A stretch of 53,828 nt of DNA from an uncultured Eubacteriales bacterium (GTDB taxonomy: Bacteria > Bacillota > Clostridia > Lachnospirales > Lachnospiraceae): assembly GCA_900545175.1 (NCBI GenBank), contig UQYF01000016.1, positions 1 to 53,828 on the forward strand, written 5' to 3'. The position numbers and the translations under genes are program-made. The notes under the pieces are model-generated. The model was not told the DNA's origin, did no database searches, and worked only from the letters and a program-made list of their open reading frames with translations. Shown in pieces: positions 47,696 to 53,828 of the stretch; position 1 is the stretch's first letter; the number at the start of each line of letters is the position of its first letter.

Positions 47696-50467
47696 ATGAA
47701 GTCAGCGATGAAAAAGACCTCGCTTCGTGAGATAAGGCATAGCCTTGGGCGGTATCTTGCGATATTTTTCATAGTTTCGCTGGGTGTTATCATGTTTGCA
47801 GGACTCAGGGTATGCAGGGAGGATATGGTGGCAACAGCGGATAAATATTTTGATAAGACAGCATTTTATGATTACAGGGCATTATCTACTATTGGCTTTG
47901 ACATTGGCAGTGCTGACAGTCTTACACAGACAGACGGTGTAAAGTATGCACAGGGAGGGATAAGTCAGGGAGTCATACAACTGCTTTCGGATGGCAGGGA
48001 GAGCGTTGTGGCTACATATTCCTTACTTGACAATATCAATATACCTGACCTTGTTGAGGGACGCATGCCGGAAAACGACAGGGAATGTGTTGTTGACAGC
48101 AAGCGTTATGGCAGTGAATATATAGGTAAAGAGTTCGTAGTGTCAGAAAGCAATACTGATGACACAAAGGATGCTTTCGCATATGATACATACACGATAG
48201 TCGGACGTGTGCAGTCACCTCTGTATCTCAACTTTGAGAGGGGAACATCATCTGTAGGAAACGGAAGTGTGTCGGGATTTGCATATTTTATGAGAAGTGC
48301 ATACACAGCAGAGTACGACAATGAGATATATGTAAGGATGGATTGTGACGATGCAGCCTATTCGGATGAATATAATTCTTATATAGATGCACATACCGAT
48401 GCCATTGAGGATGCAGTTAGCAAGCTTGCAACGGCAAGATATGACAGAATTTATTCGGAGAGTGCCGATGAGATAGCAAAAGCAAGGACGCAACTGGAAG
48501 AGAAGATTACGGATGCACAGGCTGATCTTGATGAAGCGTATGATACTCTTCAAAAATCGGAAGAGGAGCTTAATAAAAATCAGCAGGAATTAGATGACAA
48601 CCGCAAAGCTATGGAGCTTATGGGCATAAGCACCGATGGCATATTTGATGATGCACAGGCGCAGCTTGATGCCGCAAAAGAGCAGATAGAGGCTGGATAT
48701 GCCGAGTACAATGAAGGAGTTAAGACGCTTGAAGCAGAGCGCACAGATGCAGAGAGTGAGATTGCAGATGCGCAGGAAAAACTGGATGAGCTTAAAACTC
48801 CTACAGTATATATACTTGGCAGGGATACAAATGTCGGCTATGCAAGCTTTGACAATGACAGCAATATTGTAAATCAGGTTGCGGCAGTGTTTCCGATATT
48901 CTTTTTTGCGGTTGCTGCTCTGGTATGTATGACTACCATGACAAGAATGGTCGAGGATGAACGTACACAGATTGGCGTGTTAAAGGCATTAGGATATAGT
49001 GATGGTGCCGTTATGGCAAAATATCTTTTTTATTCCGGTTCGGCAGCCGTTGGCGGGGCAGTGTTCGGCTATGTCATAGGAAATCTTTTGTTCCCTAAGG
49101 TGATATGGATTGGCTACAATATGCTGTATGATTTTGCCAAGCTTACTTATGTATGGGATATTAAGATTGGAATTATTTCGATAGCGGCAGCAGTGCTATG
49201 TTCAATGGGGGCTACATATTTTTCCTGTGCGGCGCAGTTTCACAGTTCACCCGCCATGCTTATAAGACCTAAGGCACCTAAGAGCGGAAAGAGGATTCTG
49301 CTTGAAAAGGTGGGCTTTATCTGGAAAAACCTAAGCTTTTTAAGAAAAGTTTCGATAAGAAATGTGTTCAGGTATAAGAAGCGCTTTGTCATGATGATAA
49401 TGGGAATAGGCGGATGCTCGGCACTTGTAGTGACAGCGCTTGGACTTAAGGATTCGTTTTCGGACATAGTGAGCGCACAGTTTCGCGAGATAGCGGTATA
49501 TGATATGTCAGTCACGCTCGCAGAGCCGGCTGACGATAAGATGCTTGACAAGCTGGCTGATGAGTTTGGAAAATATTTTGACAGCTATGCGTTATTAAAT
49601 TCGTCCACAATGGAGCTTGAAAGCGATAACGCAAATAAGTCTGCGAACATAATAATTCCTGAGAATGCGGATGAGCTTGCAGGACAATATCATTTCTTAG
49701 ATTCTAAGAATAAAGCTGCACTTTCGTATCCGAAGGAAGGTGAGATAATACTCACTAAGAGGCTTGCAAAGGTTCTGGGAGTTAAAAAAGGAGATACAAT
49801 AACAATAACCGATGATGACTTCAATACAATGACGGTGACAGTATCGGGAATATGCAAAAATTATGTATTCAATTATGCTTTTATTGCAAAAGAGACTTAT
49901 ATGAACGCTGTCGGGCATGAACCAGAGTATAGGACAGTGTATGCGTCCTTAAAGGATGGAATGGATGCACATCAGACGGTTGCAGATATGCTCACGCTCG
50001 ATGATATCAGCTCAGCGTATGTAAATGCCGATACGCAGGAGCAATTCAACAATATGATATCAAGCATAAATTATGTAGTGATAATGGTGATTGTCCTTGC
50101 AGCAGCGCTTGCATTTGTTGTGCTGTATAATCTTACTAATATCAATATCACGGAACGAATAAGAGAGATTGCTACAATAAAGGTTTTAGGCTTTTATTCC
50201 GGGGAGACGGCGGCATATGTGTTCAGAGAGAATTTTATCCTGACAGGCATAGGAGCTGTGCTGGGTTTAGGGCTTGGGAAACTGCTCCACGTATTTATAA
50301 TGGATTGTATCAACGTGGAGGCAGTATCCTTTGACAGCTATATAACGCCGCTAAGCTATCTGCTAAGTGTAATACTTACTTTTGTGTTTGCTGTGATAGT
50401 TAATTTCTTTATGTTATTTAAGTTAAAGAAAATTAATATGGCTGAGTCGCTCAAATCAGTGGAGTAA
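47696..50467 (+). CDS. FtsX-like ABC permease with extracellular coiled coil
   Basis: 923 residues. An N-terminal membrane helix (~19-38) precedes a large extracytoplasmic region (~40-395) that includes a long coiled coil (~265-385, heptads in ARTQLEEKITDAQADLDEAY and following). Then comes a first FtsX module with three helices (~400-520), a short MacB-like extracytoplasmic domain (~585-770) and a second FtsX module (~780-915). The two-module layout suggests a single permease chain working with the ATPase upstream. The coiled coil implies contact with a partner at the cell surface. GGAGG precedes ATG 47696. Its stop abuts the convergent helicase gene with no gap. Confidence 0.92.
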   Translation: MKSAMKKTSLREIRHSLGRYLAIFFIVSLGVIMFAGLRVCREDMVATADKYFDKTAFYDYRALSTIGFDIGSADSLTQTDGVKYAQGGISQGVIQLLSDGRESVVATYSLLDNINIPDLVEGRMPENDRECVVDSKRYGSEYIGKEFVVSESNTDDTKDAFAYDTYTIVGRVQSPLYLNFERGTSSVGNGSVSGFAYFMRSAYTAEYDNEIYVRMDCDDAAYSDEYNSYIDAHTDAIEDAVSKLATARYDRIYSESADEIAKARTQLEEKITDAQADLDEAYDTLQKSEEELNKNQQELDDNRKAMELMGISTDGIFDDAQAQLDAAKEQIEAGYAEYNEGVKTLEAERTDAESEIADAQEKLDELKTPTVYILGRDTNVGYASFDNDSNIVNQVAAVFPIFFFAVAALVCMTTMTRMVEDERTQIGVLKALGYSDGAVMAKYLFYSGSAAVGGAVFGYVIGNLLFPKVIWIGYNMLYDFAKLTYVWDIKIGIISIAAAVLCSMGATYFSCAAQFHSSPAMLIRPKAPKSGKRILLEKVGFIWKNLSFLRKVSIRNVFRYKKRFVMMIMGIGGCSALVVTALGLKDSFSDIVSAQFREIAVYDMSVTLAEPADDKMLDKLADEFGKYFDSYALLNSSTMELESDNANKSANIIIPENADELAGQYHFLDSKNKAALSYPKEGEIILTKRLAKVLGVKKGDTITITDDDFNTMTVTVSGICKNYVFNYAFIAKETYMNAVGHEPEYRTVYASLKDGMDAHQTVADMLTLDDISSAYVNADTQEQFNNMISSINYVVIMVIVLAAALAFVVLYNLTNINITERIREIATIKVLGFYSGETAAYVFRENFILTGIGAVLGLGLGKLLHVFIMDCINVEAVSFDSYITPLSYLLSVILTFVFAVIVNFFMLFKLKKINMAESLKSVE

Positions 50468-53400
50468 TCAGTCGGCGTCCTTGTTCTTACTTCGTATCCA
50501 GTCATATTTTTTCATGAGTTCTTCATCTGAGTCTCCGGTGAAGAAATAGTAATCAAAATATTGGGCATCACCAAGGCTTATGAAGGCTCCGTATGTCGGA
50601 ATGCTGTTAAAGAGGACGGTTGAATCGTGGCTTATTGCCAGTCCGTATCCTTTATCAGATATGACACATGGAGCTTTAAGTCTGCTCTTGCCGAAGGATA
50701 TATATCTGGCAACACGGTTTAGCGGAAGATGGTCACGGTTGCTTGCACCATATGCATATAATTTCTGTCCAGCATCGAAGTCGAAGAAGCATAAGCTTCT
50801 GTCCTTGGTAGTTTCAAGGACATGTCCGGGCAGTTTTTCACTCAGCAGAGCATTCTTTTCCTTGTCGCAGAAGCTTACAAGACCGTTCTTTTTATCTATT
50901 CTAAGAAAAAGTGATGAAGTGGCAAGCAGTGCAGCATCAGGTGTGTCCTTAAACTTCCATTTGTCGGAGGAGTTTCTGTTCTCGATGCATTTTGCCTCCG
51001 GTATATTAGCACCTGCTTTGCAGTACGACACTCGAATCATTGTGGAAGCGTAAGGAGTAATCCTAAGTGTGGCATTGATGCTCTCTAATAGCAGGCTGTT
51101 ACCATCACGACTTACCGCCCTGAATGGATATGCGGCCATGCGGTTGGGATTTTGCTTTAGGACATCCATCTTAGGGACGGAGCCGAAGGCATAGTCAGAC
51201 ATGCACGTGATTTTGTTGCTGTAGTCAACTATTTTTGTCGGTGCCGTAGGAGCCTTAGTATAAGGCATGGCAGGGTATGGGGAGGTTCTGCGTGCGGCAG
51301 GAGCCTTGTATCTGCTTTCGGAAGGTCGGTCTGCGGCTGTCTGTGTCAGGACATTTTTATCCGTCCCCTGTGTTATTGGTGAAGTGTTGTGTGTGTTGCA
51401 GCCAGCATCAGAATTTTGTTCTTCATCATGAATACCTAAAGATTGGGACGATGAGACTGATGTGAAGGTTACGGTGCGTTTTGTTCTGTTTGGCTGCATG
51501 TTTTCGGCATCAAAGACAGTATTTTTGATGGTGTCTGCGACAGGTCTGGCAATTAAAGGTGTGAGTGAACCTGTGTGGTATACAGCCAGCTCATGGAGAG
51601 CTCTTGTGGCAGCGACATACAGAAGCTTTACGTTAGCATCACATTCAGGGTATGCTGTCTTATCAGGATTCATTAATATACAGCAGTCAAATTCCAATCC
51701 CTTTGTGTATGTGACAGGCAAAACCATAGTGCCATTGTCAAACTGCATGGAATCAAAATCATTGACCAAGGTGTATTCGGAGAGCTTTTTTGCTGTTTCT
51801 CTTGACGTGCCGATATCGTGGCAGATTACGGCTATTGTCTCGTAGCCTGACTTTTTCCATTCTTCAATCTTTAGGGCAGTGTTTTTTATGAGGTTATCAT
51901 TATCCTGGAAGCTTCGAATATCAACTTCATTTCCATGCCTTATAATAGGTTCGACAGGATATATGGAGAAGCTTCCGTGTCTTAGTATGTCCGTAGCAAA
52001 GTGTGAAATCTCAACAGTGTTTCTATAGCTCTTACGAAGAAGGTTGAAGCTGTCATATTCTCCTGTCAGGAAATTGTCTGTGAGCTCATTCCAGTCATTT
52101 AAGCCGTGGTCATAGTGGATATTCTGTGCGACATCCCCCATTATTGTGTATGTGCAGCCGCGCATACAATAGTGCAGACTCATATATGCCATAATTCCGA
52201 AATCCTGTGCCTCATCGATGACGACATGGTGTGCTTCCTCTATAGAGTCATTCTCCTTGGTCCGCTTATAGATATAGGCAAGGGCTGCAAGGTCATATAA
52301 ATCCGGTGCATCGGCATCAAACACAAATACGGTTTTATATTTTTTTTCCTGCGCCTTTAAAAAGCCGGAGTAGATATCATAAGTGGAATATTTCCATTTC
52401 TTTGGTCCGAAATACTGGCGGTAGAAACGGATGAGTGCTCTTTTCTCTTCGGGAGAGTATTGGATTTCTTTGCCCATAAGCTCATTTTCAAGCCTTGAAA
52501 GTATGCGCTTATTCAGATGCTCTATTTTAAGCTGTGTTGAGAGCTGTGGATTCTCGTCAAGGAATGCACTTATTGATTCGGATTTTAGCAGTGTCACGCA
52601 TACATCATGCTCAAGCAGCACATTCTCGTTGGATTTTAATATTACATCGTTCGTGTTAATTATGCTGCGCTCAAATGAAAGACAGTACGCTTCAAGCTCG
52701 GTAAACCAGCCGAGTGTTCCGCGTTTTAACGATGCCGGGCAAGAGGCAGAAGGCATTGTAAGTGGAGCAATATGCTGTCTGTCGCGGTCAAAATCCTCAT
52801 AGAGCAGTCTTACAAAGAGCTCTTCCATGGTCATCTGGCGCACACCGTTGACGTCAAGGTCAGGAAGTACGCTTGTGATATAGTTTAGGAGAATTTTATT
52901 GCTGCCTACAATGTAGAAATCGTCCGGCTTGAAATCTTTTTCATAGTTGTACAGGATGTAGGAAATTCTGTGCATGGCAACGGTTGTCTTTCCGGAACCG
53001 GCAGCTCCCTGCACGATTATGCTCTTGTATGGAGATTGTCTTATGATATCATTTTGTTCCTTTTGGATTGTGGCGATAATCTCGCCGAGGACAGCTTTTT
53101 TATTCTGTGAAAGATATTTGTTGAGAAGTTCATCGTTGGCTACAACATCACTGTCGAAGTAGGATATCAGTGAATCGTCCTTTATCTCGTAGGTTCTCTT
53201 CTTTTTCAGGTTGATATTGAATGTGCCTTCCCTTGGGACAGAGTAACTGACTTCTCCTAGATGGCTCTCATAGTATGAGTTGGCGATTGGCGCTCTCCAG
53301 TCGATTACTTCAAGGTGTGTGACATCGCGGGAGATGCCGACCTTGCCTATATATATTGTATCTTCGCTTTTCTGCTTTTCATCAAGAAAATCAATTCTCC

Positions 53401-53683
53401 CGAAAAAGGGCTTCTGACGTGCTTTTTCGGCTCTTGAAGCTTCATGTTGTGCCCGCTCGTACATGACCTGGATGTTGTCAATCATGGACAGAGCTTCGAC
53501 ATCCTTGGCACCGTAGGTTTCAAGAAGGGTATACAGCTCATCTGAAAGCGCTTTTTCTTCCTGCCTGTATTTGAGAAGATTTTCTTTTGCAAGGTCAAGG
53601 ACGGAAGAAAAATGGCTCTTCTCATATTTATTGTCATCGGGTTTAAACATAGGCACCGTTACTGAAAACTTATAAAAAGTCAT
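50468..53683 (-). CDS. HelD-like UvrD-family helicase fused to a GH31 N-terminal-type domain
   Basis: 1071 residues, longer than the usual ~690-780. Residues 15-95 form the coiled-coil arm typical of HelD. About 92-165 is the YIGK/DWRAPIANSYYE block, followed by Walker A GAAGSGKT (226-233), Walker B VVIDEAQD (487-494), motif III IMGDVAQNIH and motif VI YVAATRALHELAV (689-701). HelD removes stalled RNA polymerase from DNA. About 720-850 is a polar Ser/Thr/Pro-rich linker. About 860-1062 resembles the beta-sandwich that precedes the barrel in GH31 alpha-glucosidases (APCVISDKGYGLAI, YFDYYFFTGDSDEELMKKYD). The catalytic barrel is missing. ATG 53683 is weakly supported (AAAGG); ATG 53650 is possible. 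Confidence 0.88.
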   Translation of the reverse strand: MTFYKFSVTVPMFKPDDNKYEKSHFSSVLDLAKENLLKYRQEEKALSDELYTLLETYGAKDVEALSMIDNIQVMYERAQHEASRAEKARQKPFFGRIDFLDEKQKSEDTIYIGKVGISRDVTHLEVIDWRAPIANSYYESHLGEVSYSVPREGTFNINLKKKRTYEIKDDSLISYFDSDVVANDELLNKYLSQNKKAVLGEIIATIQKEQNDIIRQSPYKSIIVQGAAGSGKTTVAMHRISYILYNYEKDFKPDDFYIVGSNKILLNYITSVLPDLDVNGVRQMTMEELFVRLLYEDFDRDRQHIAPLTMPSASCPASLKRGTLGWFTELEAYCLSFERSIINTNDVILKSNENVLLEHDVCVTLLKSESISAFLDENPQLSTQLKIEHLNKRILSRLENELMGKEIQYSPEEKRALIRFYRQYFGPKKWKYSTYDIYSGFLKAQEKKYKTVFVFDADAPDLYDLAALAYIYKRTKENDSIEEAHHVVIDEAQDFGIMAYMSLHYCMRGCTYTIMGDVAQNIHYDHGLNDWNELTDNFLTGEYDSFNLLRKSYRNTVEISHFATDILRHGSFSIYPVEPIIRHGNEVDIRSFQDNDNLIKNTALKIEEWKKSGYETIAVICHDIGTSRETAKKLSEYTLVNDFDSMQFDNGTMVLPVTYTKGLEFDCCILMNPDKTAYPECDANVKLLYVAATRALHELAVYHTGSLTPLIARPVADTIKNTVFDAENMQPNRTKRTVTFTSVSSSQSLGIHDEEQNSDAGCNTHNTSPITQGTDKNVLTQTAADRPSESRYKAPAARRTSPYPAMPYTKAPTAPTKIVDYSNKITCMSDYAFGSVPKMDVLKQNPNRMAAYPFRAVSRDGNSLLLESINATLRITPYASTMIRVSYCKAGANIPEAKCIENRNSSDKWKFKDTPDAALLATSSLFLRIDKKNGLVSFCDKEKNALLSEKLPGHVLETTKDRSLCFFDFDAGQKLYAYGASNRDHLPLNRVARYISFGKSRLKAPCVISDKGYGLAISHDSTVLFNSIPTYGAFISLGDAQYFDYYFFTGDSDEELMKKYDWIRSKNKDAD

Positions 53684-53752
53684 AAACCTTTATGTTTCAT
53701 TCCTACTTCAATGAGTATGCTTTTGTACTGTCGAAACAGATACTACTCACAA

Positions 53753-53768
53753 GTTCCAATGTTGGAAC
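53753..53768 (-). promoter_or_regulatory. Palindrome GTTCCAA-TG-TTGGAAC upstream of the helicase gene
   Basis: A perfect 7-bp inverted repeat 70 bp before the helicase start. A second inverted structure, TGAGTA...GTACTGT-CGAA-ACAGATAC...TACTCA (53712-53750), lies between it and the gene. Candidate operator or leader element. No convincing promoter hexamers were found in the remaining bases to 53828. Confidence 0.45.
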
Positions 53769-53828
53769 AACAATGTACTCTCCATAGGCGTAAATTCCGA
53801 ATTAACGTATCCGTACATATTTGCATTA

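Noticed and set aside
50468..53683. Two separate genes merged by a frameshift (helicase plus glycosidase fragment)
   Set aside because: The reading frame is uninterrupted over 1071 codons, with a typical polar linker and no internal ribosome site or start just before the second domain that I could see. A sequencing check would still be useful.

Overview
The window looks like a chromosomal segment of a Gram-positive anaerobe of the class Clostridia, most likely family Lachnospiraceae. This is inferred from the moderate-to-low GC content, strong AGGAGG ribosome sites, GTG/TTG starts, an alpha/beta-type small acid-soluble spore protein, the order tig-clpP-clpX-lon-engB, the order rho-rpmE-DUF1385-prmC-prfA, and families common in gut Lachnospiraceae (DUF4364, DUF5692, DUF2798, oleate hydratase). 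No species can be named from sequence reading alone. No rRNA, CRISPR array, insertion sequence, transposase, integrase or phage module was seen.

Layout. 1-534: cluster of five tRNAs (Arg, His, Gln, Lys, Leu) closed by a strong terminator. 653-2739: an orphan CopG/BrnA-like antitoxin and a convergent TPR-GGDEF diguanylate cyclase. 2868-3065: first copy of a ~200 bp structured dispersed repeat. 3172-8269: glycerol kinase, a ThrH phosphatase behind its own promoter and a foldable leader, a serine hydrolase, a TtcA-like thiolase and a small basic membrane protein. 8339-11422: FucO-like lactaldehyde reductase, a CYTH phosphatase, a DJ-1/PfpI protein and a spore protein. 11592-14539: three-gene ABC-2 exporter on the minus strand. 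14864-21150: protein quality-control block (trigger factor, ClpP, ClpX, Lon, EngB). 21131-23769 (minus): malic enzyme, a radical SAM protein and DUF4364. 24103-28946: Rho, L31, DUF1385, PrmC and RF1 (transcription termination and translation release). 29002-33606: KdpDE-like two-component pair without kdp transport genes, then two MATE exporters. 33736-34996: nicotinamidase-like enzyme, a broken GNAT acetyltransferase and a DUF2798 membrane protein.

35308-43730 is the most accessory-looking part. A strong promoter drives a 900-residue multi-FeS flavin oxidoreductase, then HypA, the Trp-rich membrane protein DUF5692, HypB and a TetR regulator. No hydrogenase structural gene or HypC/D/E/F is present. 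An HdeD-like membrane protein and an oleate hydratase with an unusual N-terminal hydrophobic extension follow. 43858-44057 is the second, inverted copy of the structured repeat. The two copies differ in sequence but keep the same hairpins through paired base changes, so the element is probably selected as a folded RNA or DNA.

44347-46795 is a polar amino-acid ABC importer whose binding protein appears circularly permuted and whose ATPase carries an insertion. 46955-50467 is a MacB/FtsX-type ABC pair. 50468-53683 (minus) encodes a HelD-like RNA polymerase-associated helicase fused to what looks like the N-terminal beta-sandwich domain of GH31 glycosidases, without the catalytic barrel. The best candidates for undescribed biology are the covarying repeat, the HelD-GH31N fusion, the HypAB/DUF5692/oxidoreductase cluster and the permuted binding protein.
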